DNA of 64,000 nt from Kordiimonadaceae bacterium (GCA_024236295.1 JACKKT010000003.1:196005-260004), one strand, 5' to 3'. Counted from the stretch's first letter, positions 27,114 to 36,988 are shown. A program made the numbers and translations. The notes: generated by a model from the sequence alone, not told the origin.

Positions 27114-28642
27114 CAGTTGCTCCCGCTTGGTAATATATTAATCACATGGTCTGAAAAATCACCGGCCAGCACCATAATTGTTGCCCGTTCAATATCCGGC
27201 GCAAAATATCGGTCCACGGTGTAATGCGGTATATAGTTCCTAATATGCTTTTGGTACTTCGTTAGCTGTTCAGATGTTTTATAGGGGGAGCGAAAATCAA
27301 TACCCTGCGTCGCCGCAAGCAGTTCAATTGCGATAACTGTTGCACTGTTAAAAGCCATATCATCCAATCTGCGTGCCCCATACGTAGCCATACTGACATG
27401 GTCCTCCTGATTGGCAGAGGTTGGGATGCTGTCGATACTCGAAGGATGGGCTTTGGTTTTATTTTCAGAAACCAGTGCAGCGGCGGAAACCTGTGCTATC
27501 ATAAATCCGGAATTAACCCCGCTGTTTTCTACCAGAAACGGAGGAAGATCACTCATTTTCGGATCAACCATAATTGAAATCCGTCGTTCTGAAATTGACG
27601 CAATCTCACAAAGGGCCATGGCTAGCATATCTACTGCAAAGGCCACGGGTTCTGCATGAAAATTTCCGCCGGAAATCACATCACCATTATCGGTAAAAAT
27701 CAATGGATTATCGGTTACAGCATTGGCTTCAATGAGAATAGTTTTGGCGGCGTTGTTGATAAGATCAAGCACTGCCCCCATGACCTGTGGCTGGCATCTT
27801 AGTGAATAAGGGTCCTGTACTTTCTTGCAATCATGGTGGGCAAAATTAATTTCGCTTCCTTTCATCAGGTCAAGATAAATAGGCGCCACAGCAATCTGAC
27901 CGGGCTGCCCACGGGCATTATGAATGCGGGCATCAAATGGCGCAACACTACCCATCAAGGCATCTATACTCATTGATCCCGCAACCACCGCCGAAGCAAA
28001 AATATCCTCTGTTTTAAAAAGTCCTTTTAAAGCTAGGGCCGTGGATACCTGGGTACCATTTAAGAAGGCAAGGCCCTCTTTTGATCCTAAAATTATCGGT
28101 TTAAGATTCGCTTTCTTAAGAGCATCACTTGCTTTCATTCTTTTCCCATTCAAACGCGCGAAACCTTCACCCATCATTGCCGACGCCATATGGGCAAGCG
28201 GCGCAAGATCACCTGATGCACCAACCGATCCCTTTTCAGGAATTTCAGCGATAATGCCGGAATTGATGAAATCTATAAAAGATTCCATAGTTGAGACACG
28301 AATACCTGAATGTCCCTGGGCAAGACTTGAAACTTTCAGAGCATAAATGAGCCGAACCACATCATCATCAAGCGGTCTTCCCACACCTGTGCTGTGGGAA
28401 AGAACAAGATTGGATTGCAATAAAGTGAGCTGATCCGCCGGTATTGATGTCTGTGCCAATAATCCAAAGCCAGTATTGATTCCATAAACCGTTTTCCCGC
28501 GGGCAATTATGTCATCAACGACGTCCCTTGAAACACGGATATCGTCCCAGGCATGTTCTTCAAGGTTAATTTTAACAGCATGTCTATAAACATCCCGAAG
28601 TTCTGCCAGGGTCATATAACCCGGATTTATATTAAGTAACAT
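27113..28642 (-). CDS. hutH: Histidine ammonia-lyase (HutH)
   Basis: A 509-residue lyase that converts histidine to urocanate and ammonia. The Ala-Ser-Gly triad that cyclises into the MIO cofactor is visible in GSVGASGDLAPLAHM, and FLNGTQVS and TDNPLIF blocks follow. The open frame extends to 28813 but would run through hutU; the ATG at 28642 has a GGAGG site and gives the normal length. It begins one base after the hutU stop. Confidence 0.96.
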   Translation of the reverse strand: MLLNINPGYMTLAELRDVYRHAVKINLEEHAWDDIRVSRDVVDDIIARGKTVYGINTGFGLLAQTSIPADQLTLLQSNLVLSHSTGVGRPLDDDVVRLIYALKVSSLAQGHSGIRVSTMESFIDFINSGIIAEIPEKGSVGASGDLAPLAHMASAMMGEGFARLNGKRMKASDALKKANLKPIILGSKEGLAFLNGTQVSTALALKGLFKTEDIFASAVVAGSMSIDALMGSVAPFDARIHNARGQPGQIAVAPIYLDLMKGSEINFAHHDCKKVQDPYSLRCQPQVMGAVLDLINNAAKTILIEANAVTDNPLIFTDNGDVISGGNFHAEPVAFAVDMLAMALCEIASISERRISIMVDPKMSDLPPFLVENSGVNSGFMIAQVSAAALVSENKTKAHPSSIDSIPTSANQEDHVSMATYGARRLDDMAFNSATVIAIELLAATQGIDFRSPYKTSEQLTKYQKHIRNYIPHYTVDRYFAPDIERATIMVLAGDFSDHVINILPSGSN

Positions 28643-28643
28643 T

Positions 28644-30314
28644 TTAATCCTCCAACATCGGTAGATTAAGACCCTGCTCACGAGCGCATTTTTTGGCAAT
28701 TTCATAGCCGGCATCGGCATGACGCATGACTCCGGTGGCCGGATCATTCCAGAGAACACGCCCGATACGCGCTGCCGCCTCATCGGTTCCATCGCAGAGA
28801 ATGACAACGCCACTGTGCTGAGAAAATCCCATGCCTACGCCACCACCATGATGTAGCGACACCCATGTGGCCCCGCTTGCTGTATTCAGAAGGGCGTTGA
28901 GAAGTGGCCAATCCGATACTGCGTCTGAGCCATCCATCATGCTTTCTGTTTCACGGTTGGGACTGGCCACCGAACCAGAATCAAGATGATCGCGACCGAT
29001 TACAACTGGCGCACTAAGTTCACCATTTTTCACCATTTCATTGAAAGCAAGGCCAAGACGATGACGATCCCCAAGGCCAACCCAGCAGATACGGGCGGGG
29101 AGTCCCTGAAACTTTATTCGCTCTCGGGCCATATCCAGCCAGTTGTGAAGATGCGGGTTATCAGGGATCAATTCTTTAACCTTCTGATCGGTTTTATAAA
29201 TATCCTCCGGGTCACCACTTAGCGCGGCCCAACGAAACGGCCCGATACCGCGGCAGAAGAGCGGTCGAACATAAGCCGGAACAAAACCGGGAAAGTCAAA
29301 AGCATTTTTAACCCCGTCGTCATAGGCCACCTGGCGAATATTGTTGCCGTAATCAAATGTCGGAATACCCATTTTCTGGAAATCCAGCATGGCTTTCACA
29401 TGGACGGACATTGATTTGATGGCGGCGGCCTCAACCGCTTTCGGGTCTGTTACAATTTTTTCTTCCCAATCTTCTACCGTCCAGCCGACCGGCAAATAGC
29501 CATTGATCGGATCATGGGCAGATGTCTGGTCGGTTACGGCATCTGGGCGAATACCCTGTCTGATCATTTCAGGAATAATTTCAGCCGCATTTCCTAGCAA
29601 CCCAACAGAAATGGCTTTGCCTGTACTTGTGGCTTTTTCGATTATTTTCATTGCCTGATCAAGGTTTTCGGCGCGCCGATCTAGATATCCTGTTCGAATG
29701 CGAAAATCGATCCGGTCACTGCGGCATTCAATTGCGAGCATTGATGCCCCAGCCATAGTTGCCGCAAGCGGCTGTGCACCGCCCATACCACCAAGCCCCC
29801 CCGTTAAAATCCATTTTCCATTAAGCTTGCCACCATAATGCTGTCGTCCCATTTCAACAAAAGTCTCGTAGGTACCCTGAACAATGCCCTGACTGCCGAT
29901 ATAGATCCAGCTTCCAGCCGTCATCTGCCCATACATCATCAGGCCCTTTTTATCGAGATCGTTAAAATGATCCCATGTCGCCCAGTGGGGCACCAGATTA
30001 GAGTTCGCTATCAGTACCCGCGGCGCATTTTCATGTGTTCTGAAAATACCCACCGGCTTTCCGGATTGAACGAGAAGGGTTTCATCTTTTTCTAGATTTT
30101 TAAGGCTTTCTACAATTTTATCAAAACATTGCCAGTTTCTGGCGGCGCGGCCAATGCCGCCGTATACCACCAGTTCTTCCGGTTTTTCCGCTACTTCAGG
30201 ATCAAGATTATTCATCAGCATCCGCAGAGGTGCTTCTGTCGCCCAGCTTTTTGCATTGAGCTTCGTTCCGGTAGGGGCTTTGATTATTCTGTTATTTCTT
30301 TTTAGATCCATCAT
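28644..30314 (-). CDS. hutU: Urocanate hydratase (HutU)
   Basis: The NAD-dependent enzyme converting urocanate to imidazolonepropionate, 556 residues. The NAD-binding GGLGGMGGAQPLAATMAG block, DQTSAHDP and the C-terminal HHGGGVGMGFSQHSG are all intact. The frame reaches a TTG at 30335, but tandem ATGs at 30314/30311 follow AGGA at good distance and begin the usual MMDLKRN. A HutC-type palindrome lies directly upstream. Confidence 0.96.
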   Translation of the reverse strand: MMDLKRNNRIIKAPTGTKLNAKSWATEAPLRMLMNNLDPEVAEKPEELVVYGGIGRAARNWQCFDKIVESLKNLEKDETLLVQSGKPVGIFRTHENAPRVLIANSNLVPHWATWDHFNDLDKKGLMMYGQMTAGSWIYIGSQGIVQGTYETFVEMGRQHYGGKLNGKWILTGGLGGMGGAQPLAATMAGASMLAIECRSDRIDFRIRTGYLDRRAENLDQAMKIIEKATSTGKAISVGLLGNAAEIIPEMIRQGIRPDAVTDQTSAHDPINGYLPVGWTVEDWEEKIVTDPKAVEAAAIKSMSVHVKAMLDFQKMGIPTFDYGNNIRQVAYDDGVKNAFDFPGFVPAYVRPLFCRGIGPFRWAALSGDPEDIYKTDQKVKELIPDNPHLHNWLDMARERIKFQGLPARICWVGLGDRHRLGLAFNEMVKNGELSAPVVIGRDHLDSGSVASPNRETESMMDGSDAVSDWPLLNALLNTASGATWVSLHHGGGVGMGFSQHSGVVILCDGTDEAAARIGRVLWNDPATGVMRHADAGYEIAKKCAREQGLNLPMLED

Positions 30315-30321
30315 TTGTACA

Positions 30322-30337
30322 TCCTGTATATACAAGT
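30322..30337 (-). promoter_or_regulatory. HutC operator before hutU
   Basis: TCCTGTATATACAAGT differs at two of 16 positions from the perfect palindrome at 31141-31156. It overlaps the ribosome-site region of hutU, where repressor binding would block transcription. Confidence 0.7.
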
Positions 30338-30384
30338 TAAATATTCAAACTTCTCCCTATCTCTGAGGAAGAAAAAAAATTAAT

Positions 30385-31104
30385 TTATTCCGGTTTAAAA
30401 AGTCCCGAAAGTTCGTATCTTGAACCCGGGTGATACAATTTTGCCGTTGAAGCTACGCGGCCTTTCGTCCAAGTGCGCCGTTCAATCAGCAGACAGGCTT
30501 CTTCATCCGACATATCAAGAAGCGCTTTTATTGCTGGTGACGGAATAATCGCTTTTACGACATGCTCAACCTTTTGTAGCGGCGCCATTTTAATCAGATA
30601 TTCATATGGCGTATTTTCTCTAAAATCCTGCTTGCCGTAACCTGGCACTATGTCTTCATTGACCAGACGGTCTTCCAGCTGGATCGGAATGCTCTGTTCC
30701 TTATGCAAAATCATGGAATGGGTGAGCGCATGACCAATATCAACATTCATAAAGGCAGCGATTTTTTCATTGGCCTTTACGGGTTCCAGCGTCAGAACCT
30801 CGGCACTGTATTTATGATGTCGGGCACGGATTTCATCGGCAATATTATGGATCTCCAGCGGATTGCTTTTTGCCCTAAGCTCCGCGACAAAAGTGCCTAC
30901 ACCGGCAATGCGGATCAGGTACCCTTCATCCGTCAGTTCCCTAAGCGCGCGGTTGGTTGTCATTCTGGATACTGAAAATTCCTTTACAAGTTCATTTTCT
31001 GAAGGCACACGCATCGAAGCAACCCATTCACCGCTATCAATGCGATCGAGAATGTGTTTTTTAATTTTCCGGTATAAGGGTTCCGATTGCAAATCAACAG
31101 TCAT
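30385..31104 (-). CDS. hutC: HutC, GntR-family histidine-utilisation repressor
   Basis: A 239-residue regulator with an N-terminal GntR winged helix (EPLYRKIKKHILDRI, VPSENELVKEFSVSRMTTNRALREL, GVGTFVAE) and a C-terminal UTRA ligand domain. HutC is released from DNA by urocanate. An ATG five codons upstream (31119) has no ribosome site, while the ATG at 31104 has AAGGA eight bases before it, so I choose the latter. It sits between hutF and hutU on the same strand, with its operator between it and hutF, implying autoregulation. Confidence 0.93.
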   Translation of the reverse strand: MTVDLQSEPLYRKIKKHILDRIDSGEWVASMRVPSENELVKEFSVSRMTTNRALRELTDEGYLIRIAGVGTFVAELRAKSNPLEIHNIADEIRARHHKYSAEVLTLEPVKANEKIAAFMNVDIGHALTHSMILHKEQSIPIQLEDRLVNEDIVPGYGKQDFRENTPYEYLIKMAPLQKVEHVVKAIIPSPAIKALLDMSDEEACLLIERRTWTKGRVASTAKLYHPGSRYELSGLFKPE

Positions 31105-31140
31105 AGTCTGTTCCTTCATATAATATACGCTTTAATATTT

Positions 31141-31156
31141 ACTTGTATATACAAGT
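31141..31156. promoter_or_regulatory. HutC operator before hutC (perfect palindrome)
   Basis: ACTTGTATATACAAGT reads the same on both strands over all 16 bases. It lies between the hutF stop and hutC and matches the TTGTATATACAA-type sites known for HutC. Confidence 0.82.
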
Positions 31157-32511
31157 TAGTCAAGTATTTTCTTTAGCCTGCCCATTGTGGCAGCAAATTC
31201 ATGGAATATTTCATCTTCCCGGGCATGCTTATAATCCCTGACCACCCATTTTCCAGCCACCATGACGTGCCTCACCGGGTTTTGGTTCCCATTAAAAATA
31301 AAGCGGTCAATAATTGCATTGTCGGGTGTCCCAACGAGAATGGGTGAGCTTTCATCCAGTATAATCAGATCTGCCCGCTTACCAACGGTGATAGCACCAT
31401 TATCAAAACCGCTTGCTGTCGAACCGCCTTCAAGGCATTTTCGATAAAGGTAGGATCCTGTGTGAATCTCTTCTTCATCCACTGCGATATTACGCCTGTT
31501 ATGTTTAAGCCGCTGACCATATTCAAGCCAGCGCAGTTCCTCAATGATACTGACGGAAATATGACTATCCGAGCCAATAGCGATTCGGCCATTTTGTTCA
31601 AGATATTTTTTTAATGGGAATAATCCGTCCCCAAGATTTGCTTCTGTTGTCGGGCATAGCCCGGCAATAGCTCCAGACCCTGCAATCAAGGTAATTTCAT
31701 CATCATTCAAATGCGTTGCATGGACTAAACACCAGTTTTTATCGACATTCCCATGATCATAAAGCCATTCAACAGGTCGCCTGCCTGACCAGGTCAGGCA
31801 ATCGTTAACTTCCTGTAACTGTTCAGCAATATGAATATGGATTGGACCGGAGACCGGCGATTTGAGTAAACACTCTTTTAGGGCTTCTTCAGGGACTGCT
31901 CTTAGCGAATGAAATGCCATACCAAGTTTCTGATCAATTTCATTTTCAAGTTGCTTTTTAAGCTCTGACAGCAGGTTTAAATAACTTTCCAAGTCGAGTC
32001 CAAATCTTAATTGGTCCTCCATTAGTGGCTTTCCGCCAAAGCCGGAAGCCATGTATAAAACGGGCAAATGCGCAAGGGCAATTCCGGCATTCTTAGCCGC
32101 TTTTAAAATGGCATTGGACATGGCCAGGTTACTATTCCCGCCATGGTGCAGATAATGAAATTCACAAACACTGACATATCCTGCTTTCAGCATTTCCAGA
32201 TAAAGCTGTGAGGCAATAACTTCAAGATCAGCCGGTGATATCTGCCCCGCAAAACGGTACATAATGTCACGCCATGTCCAGAAGCTGTCATTTGTTGAAG
32301 ACGTAAATTCAGTCAGACCCGCCATTGCCCGCTGAAAAGCATGACTATGGATATTATTCTGCCCCGGCATGGCATAACCTGCATAGTGCTCCCCTTGCCC
32401 ACTATAGTTAGAGATAATATTTGAAATCAAACCGCTTTCATTAATGTCCAAGGCAACATTCCGGGACCATCCGGCCGGCAATAATGCCTTATTGAATATA
32501 ATTCTTTTCAT
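31156..32511 (-). CDS. hutF: Formimidoylglutamate deiminase (HutF)
   Basis: A 451-residue amidohydrolase-superfamily enzyme that deiminates N-formimidoyl-glutamate to N-formylglutamate and ammonia. The metal motif HSH appears in GQNNIHSHAFQRAMAG, then HIHIAEQ, HATHLND and the metal Asp in IAIGSDSH. The open frame starts at 32544, but the ATG at 32511 gives the normal MKRIIFN start and leaves room for the operator upstream. The product is the substrate of HutG. Confidence 0.93.
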   Translation of the reverse strand: MKRIIFNKALLPAGWSRNVALDINESGLISNIISNYSGQGEHYAGYAMPGQNNIHSHAFQRAMAGLTEFTSSTNDSFWTWRDIMYRFAGQISPADLEVIASQLYLEMLKAGYVSVCEFHYLHHGGNSNLAMSNAILKAAKNAGIALAHLPVLYMASGFGGKPLMEDQLRFGLDLESYLNLLSELKKQLENEIDQKLGMAFHSLRAVPEEALKECLLKSPVSGPIHIHIAEQLQEVNDCLTWSGRRPVEWLYDHGNVDKNWCLVHATHLNDDEITLIAGSGAIAGLCPTTEANLGDGLFPLKKYLEQNGRIAIGSDSHISVSIIEELRWLEYGQRLKHNRRNIAVDEEEIHTGSYLYRKCLEGGSTASGFDNGAITVGKRADLIILDESSPILVGTPDNAIIDRFIFNGNQNPVRHVMVAGKWVVRDYKHAREDEIFHEFAATMGRLKKILD

Positions 32512-32530
32512 TTTATATAATTCTGGATAT

Positions 32531-32546
32531 AGTTGTCTATACAACT
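32531..32546. promoter_or_regulatory. HutC operator between hutF and hutI
   Basis: AGTTGTCTATACAACT is a near-perfect 16-bp palindrome in the divergent gap. It resembles the other two sites around the TTGT...ACAA core and could control hutF and hutI together. Confidence 0.7.
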
Positions 32547-32597
32547 TAATTTATTCGAATTCTGAAAATTGTCAATTTTAATCGAAAAGACCTTGAT

Positions 32598-33815
32598 ATG
32601 AGCGATACAATCTGGACCGATGTAAATCTGCTGACCATGACTGACATAGGCATATCTTATGGTTTAATCACTGATGCTGCCTTGGTTGAAAAGGACGGCT
32701 TTATAAGCTGGATTGGGAAAAAAAATGAATTGCCAGATCATTATGTTGGCAAAATAATTGAATGCTCAGGCGCCTATATGACACCCGGCTTAATTGATTG
32801 CCATACCCATCTTATTTATGGCGGCAACAGGATAAACGAATTTGAAATGCGTTTAAATGGAGCAACTTATGAAGAAATAGCAAAAGCCGGTGGCGGCATT
32901 CTTTCAACAGTCAGCGCGACACGAACTGCGTCTGAAGATGAACTGGTATCAAGCGCATTAAAACGTCTGCGCTACCTTGAAAGGGATGGTGTTACTACAA
33001 TTGAAATCAAATCAGGGTACGGACTGGATGTTGAAAATGAACTTAAGATGTTAAGGGCAGTAAAGCAACTCGATGAAATAAGCCATGCTGATGTCGTTGC
33101 CACTTTTCTTGGCGCTCATGCCCTGCCCACGGAATATAGTGATGACCGGGATGGATATATTGATCTTATTGTTAACGAAATGCTGCCAATAGTGTCCGAG
33201 GATAAGCTGGCAACTGCCGTTGACGGGTTTCTGGAAAATATCGGTTTTACGTATTCTGAAATGGAGCGGATATTTAGTGCCGCAAAAAAACATGGGTTTG
33301 AATTAAAACTTCATGCGGAACAGTTATCAGACCTTTCTGGTGCCGGACTGGCGGCAAGCTATAATGCCCTATCAGCAGATCACCTTGAGCATTTAAGTGA
33401 AAGCAGTATGGATCTGATGCAAAAATCAGGCACTGTTGCCGTGCTTCTCCCTGGGGCTTATTATACATTAAAAGATACAAAACTACCGCCCGTAAAATCA
33501 TTACGAAAACGGAATATACCTATGGCTGTAGCCACCGACAGCAACCCTGGTTCATCCCCCGTTCTTTCATTAAAACTCATGATCAATATGGCTTCAACCA
33601 TTTTTGGACTTACCCCGGAAGAGGCCCTGGCCGGGGTGACAAGAAACGCGGCAAAGGCTCTTGGACTAGACGATCGTGGTCAATTAAAAGCAGGGCTTAA
33701 AGCTGATATGGTGCTCTGGGATATCAGCCATCCGGCTGAGCTTGCCTATCAGGTTGGCGGTTCCCCCGTTTTATCCGTCATAAAAAACGGCACTGTGGTA
33801 TATCAGAATATCTGA
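32598..33815 (+). CDS. hutI: Imidazolonepropionase (HutI)
   Basis: A 405-residue metal-dependent amidohydrolase that opens imidazolonepropionate to N-formimidoyl-glutamate. The HxH metal motif is in GLIDCHTHLIYGGNR; LKLHAEQLSD and VATDSNPGSSP are the later metal and substrate blocks. It is transcribed away from hutF across an 86-base divergent gap that carries a HutC-type site. It converges with the NSS transporter gene 15 bases away. Confidence 0.95.
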   Translation: MSDTIWTDVNLLTMTDIGISYGLITDAALVEKDGFISWIGKKNELPDHYVGKIIECSGAYMTPGLIDCHTHLIYGGNRINEFEMRLNGATYEEIAKAGGGILSTVSATRTASEDELVSSALKRLRYLERDGVTTIEIKSGYGLDVENELKMLRAVKQLDEISHADVVATFLGAHALPTEYSDDRDGYIDLIVNEMLPIVSEDKLATAVDGFLENIGFTYSEMERIFSAAKKHGFELKLHAEQLSDLSGAGLAASYNALSADHLEHLSESSMDLMQKSGTVAVLLPGAYYTLKDTKLPPVKSLRKRNIPMAVATDSNPGSSPVLSLKLMINMASTIFGLTPEEALAGVTRNAAKALGLDDRGQLKAGLKADMVLWDISHPAELAYQVGGSPVLSVIKNGTVVYQNI

Positions 33816-33830
33816 CCGTAATTTAAGACC

Positions 33831-35213
33831 TTAACTGCTCAGCTTGCCGGAAAAGAAAGCATAGATCAGATAACCGACAACAACCGGCACGACAAACCGG
33901 ATAATGGTTCGCCAGAATTTAAAGAGCAGGCTGTCGCCAAGCCCGATTTCTTCGAGTACATCCTTCCGGTTCATCATCCACCCTATAAATATGCCGGCAA
34001 ATAGGGTATTAAACAGCATCATGGCATTGGCCGACATATATTCCAGAAGGTCCATAATATTCTTACCTGCAACCGTTTCCGTAAAGGTTAGTAGGCGGAC
34101 ATCAGAAAGCACATTCATGGATAGGGCCGACAGTCCTGCCAGACACCAAAGACCTATTCCGGCAAATAATGAGGCCATAGGGCGTGAGCAGATTCCCTTT
34201 TCCTCAAGCGTTGAAACAGTAGGCTCAAACAATGAAATAGTTGATGTAATGGCGGCAAAGGCCAGAAGCATAAAGAAAAGAATACCAAAAATCTGACCAA
34301 ACGGCATCTGGTCGAAGATCACAGGCAACGTTACAAAAACAAGATTTGGACCAGAGTCCAGATCAAGACCGTTGGTAAAGATAATCGGGAATACGGCAAA
34401 TCCCGCAACCAGGGCAACAAAGGTATCTGCAAATGCTACCCCACAGGCAAGCTTCGGAATGGATTCGTTTTTTGGAAGGTAAGATCCATAAACCATCATC
34501 GTTGCACTACCCAGAGAAAGTGAAAAGAATGCCTGTCCCGTGGCTTCAAGTACAGTCTCACCTGTTATTATTGAGAAATCAGGATAGAACATAAATTTAA
34601 AGGTTTCTACAACGCCACCATTAAAAAGCGAATAGATGACCAGTAAAACCAGAATAAGAAACAGCATTGGCATTAATACATTAACCGCTTTTTCAAGCCC
34701 TGCTTTAATCCCTCTGGAAATTATAAATGCAGTAATAATCACGGCGAGCGTCATCCAGAAAATAAGGATTCCCGGGCTATTCATCATGTCTGCAAAAACG
34801 GTCTGTGTTTGGCCGTCTACAAGATTGCTCAGCTGTCCGGTAATCATGCTATAAACATAATTCAGGGTCCAACCGGCAATTACAAAATAAAACCCTAGTA
34901 TTCCGATCGGTGTCATAATGTTGGTAAAACCAATAAATTTCCAAAATGGTCTGCTTTTCATCCTTTCGGCAAGGGCACCGTATGCAGCAATCGGCGGTAA
35001 CTGCTTACGCCGGCCTATGGTAAGTTCAGTCATAATAAGCGGAATACCAAAAAATAAGACAACACCAAGATAAAGCAGGACAAATGCACCACCGCCATTC
35101 TGACCGACCACATAAGGGAAACGGTAAATATTACCAAGGCCAACGGCACTCCCGATCGCCGCAAGAAGGAATGCCATTCCTGACGACCATTTTTCCTGTG
35201 TTACATGTGTCAC
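33831..35213 (-). CDS. Sodium:neurotransmitter symporter family (NSS) transporter
   Basis: A 460-residue LeuT-fold sodium-coupled transporter, probably for an amino acid. The first helix region GMAFLLAAIGSAVGLGNIYRFPYVVGQNGGGAF is diagnostic of NSS proteins, with 11-12 further hydrophobic segments. The start is a GTG at 35213 with GGGAG seven bases upstream. Next to hutI, it could import histidine, but no HutC site is seen before it, so that link is only positional. Confidence 0.9.
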   Translation of the reverse strand: MTHVTQEKWSSGMAFLLAAIGSAVGLGNIYRFPYVVGQNGGGAFVLLYLGVVLFFGIPLIMTELTIGRRKQLPPIAAYGALAERMKSRPFWKFIGFTNIMTPIGILGFYFVIAGWTLNYVYSMITGQLSNLVDGQTQTVFADMMNSPGILIFWMTLAVIITAFIISRGIKAGLEKAVNVLMPMLFLILVLLVIYSLFNGGVVETFKFMFYPDFSIITGETVLEATGQAFFSLSLGSATMMVYGSYLPKNESIPKLACGVAFADTFVALVAGFAVFPIIFTNGLDLDSGPNLVFVTLPVIFDQMPFGQIFGILFFMLLAFAAITSTISLFEPTVSTLEEKGICSRPMASLFAGIGLWCLAGLSALSMNVLSDVRLLTFTETVAGKNIMDLLEYMSANAMMLFNTLFAGIFIGWMMNRKDVLEEIGLGDSLLFKFWRTIIRFVVPVVVGYLIYAFFSGKLSS

Positions 35214-35285
35214 TTGAAAAACTCCCGATATTTATTTTTTTTGATCATCATAAATTAGCACAAGTATTTTTTGCGTCCATAAAAT

Positions 35286-35320
35286 AATGCCGCACCCCCC
35301 CCAAGAGAGCGCGGCTAAGT
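35286..35320 (-). terminator. Terminator of the saccharopine-dehydrogenase-like gene
   Basis: On the minus strand GCCGC (35315-35311) pairs with GCGGC (35293-35289) and is followed by ATTATTTT. The loop holds a run of eight Gs. It sits 20 bases beyond the stop of the minus-strand gene. Confidence 0.55.
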
Positions 35321-35339
35321 TTAAGGCATGATTAAATAT

Positions 35340-36413
35340 TTAAGCGTAATATTTTCCAAAACGATTGGTTATGAAGTCATTGAAATTAACATCTTCCTGT
35401 TTGACAAATCCTTTGTTTGGCAATTTTCCCTGTGCCAGAAGATCAACCATTGCGCATATCCCTGCAGAAGTTGTTACCTGAATTGCCGACCACATTTTTC
35501 CGCCAATTTCCTGATTATAGACTTTATGCGCATATGAGTCCTGAACGTAGCGGCCATCTACATCTCCCGTCACAGTCACATAAATAAGAACTACATCCTG
35601 ATAGGTAAAAGGAAGCGCATATTCAAAAATATCCTTCATCACATCCTGCCGTTCATTAAGCCTGAGATCCTGCAAAAGGAGTTTAAGAATATCACGGTGC
35701 CCCGGATAGCGGGCTGTCCGGTAGTTAAGGTTTTGGACTTTACCATCAAGCGTTTCACAAAGTGTACCAAGGCCACCGGACGTATTGAAGGCCTCATAGT
35801 CAATACCGTCTATTGAAAAATTTTCCAGCTCCTCAAGCGGCGGTGTTTCGACCAGCCTGCCATTTATCACCGCTTCACATGGCTGGCAGTACTCATTGAT
35901 AAGTCCATCAGTCGACCAGGTCAGATTATACTTAAGAGCATTTGACGGAATTTTAGGAAGTGCCCCGACACGAAGATGGACGTTTTGTAAGCGTTCAAAT
36001 TTCTTGGCAATGTCATATGCAACAATTGAAATATATCCCGGAGCCAATCCGCATTGCGGAACTAAGGCAACATTCGCTTTTTTTGCCAGGTCCTTTACTA
36101 TACGCGTACAGGCAACATCTTCGGTCAAATCAAAATAATGAACGCTGTTACGCACCGCTGCTTCTGCGATAAATTTGGTTATCTGATAAGGAGCCGCTGA
36201 AAGGACGGCAAATTTACCGGTCATTTCCTTATCCAGTGAAGATTGATCCTTTACATCAAGATTAACGGTTCTGACATTGTCATAATTTGGCATTTTTGCA
36301 AGGGCCGCATCATTAATATCAGCGACGGTGACATGATAATCACCGCTGCCAGCCAGCATTTCAGTAATCATTTCACCGATTTTACCCGCGCCCATAAGCA
36401 GAATTTTTTTCAT
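35340..36413 (-). CDS. Saccharopine-dehydrogenase-family oxidoreductase
   Basis: A 357-residue NAD(P) enzyme. The N-terminus has a Rossmann motif (LLMGAGKIGEMI) and the middle GLAPGYISIVAYDIAKKF, as in saccharopine dehydrogenase and lysine-6-dehydrogenase relatives. It is cytosolic and likely acts on a lysine-type amino acid. An Lrp regulator gene is read away from it 149 bases off, the usual arrangement for amino-acid catabolic genes. Substrate not fixed. Confidence 0.83.
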   Translation of the reverse strand: MKKILLMGAGKIGEMITEMLAGSGDYHVTVADINDAALAKMPNYDNVRTVNLDVKDQSSLDKEMTGKFAVLSAAPYQITKFIAEAAVRNSVHYFDLTEDVACTRIVKDLAKKANVALVPQCGLAPGYISIVAYDIAKKFERLQNVHLRVGALPKIPSNALKYNLTWSTDGLINEYCQPCEAVINGRLVETPPLEELENFSIDGIDYEAFNTSGGLGTLCETLDGKVQNLNYRTARYPGHRDILKLLLQDLRLNERQDVMKDIFEYALPFTYQDVVLIYVTVTGDVDGRYVQDSYAHKVYNQEIGGKMWSAIQVTTSAGICAMVDLLAQGKLPNKGFVKQEDVNFNDFITNRFGKYYA

Positions 36414-36562
36414 TTAAGATCCTATCGAAAAACTATTGTTGTCAGCACCATAAAGAGTAATATTAACAGAATGAAGGGTATTTAACGTTGATTTGTTAAA
36501 TATTATTTGACATTTTAACGGAATTTTTGGCAAAATGACGAAAACTTAAAAATGGTATCTAT

Positions 36563-36988
36563 ATGGACGATAAGGACAAACTACTGCTTAATCTGCTCAG
36601 TGAAAACAGCCGGGCATCAACAACGACGCTGGCCCGAATACTCGGTCTGTCCAGAAGTACTGTTCAGGACCGGATCAGACGGCTTGAAGACCGCGGTATT
36701 ATTGCGGGATATACAATCCGCCTTAATGAAACTTATAGCCAGCGGTTAATTTCTGCTCAGGTGATGATGACCTTTCAGCCAAAATATGCAACCGCCATAG
36801 TTCAGGCTCTAAAAAAAATGTCCGGGGTCGTATCCATATATACTGTCAGTGGTATTTATGATCTTATAGCCACTGTTCGGGCACAGACCACCGAAGAGCT
36901 TGATGCAACCATTGATAATATAGGTATTCTTCCAGGTATGGAAAAAACCACCACCTCAATCATCCTGTCCAGGAAATATGAGGTCTAG
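36563..36988 (+). CDS. Lrp/AsnC-family regulator
   Basis: A complete 141-residue feast/famine regulator. The N-terminal helix-turn-helix (LLSENSRASTTTLARILGLSRSTVQDRIRRLEDRG) is followed by the RAM ligand domain (VVSIYTVSGIYDLIATV). It probably binds an amino acid and controls the divergent saccharopine-dehydrogenase-like gene. The intergenic DNA is AT-rich with TTTAA repeats, suited to Lrp binding. Ribosome site weak. Confidence 0.92.
   Translation: MDDKDKLLLNLLSENSRASTTTLARILGLSRSTVQDRIRRLEDRGIIAGYTIRLNETYSQRLISAQVMMTFQPKYATAIVQALKKMSGVVSIYTVSGIYDLIATVRAQTTEELDATIDNIGILPGMEKTTTSIILSRKYEV

Noticed and set aside
27113..28813. Long 566-residue version of HutH
   Set aside because: Its N-terminus would be translated from inside hutU; the start at 28642 has a proper ribosome site and normal length.
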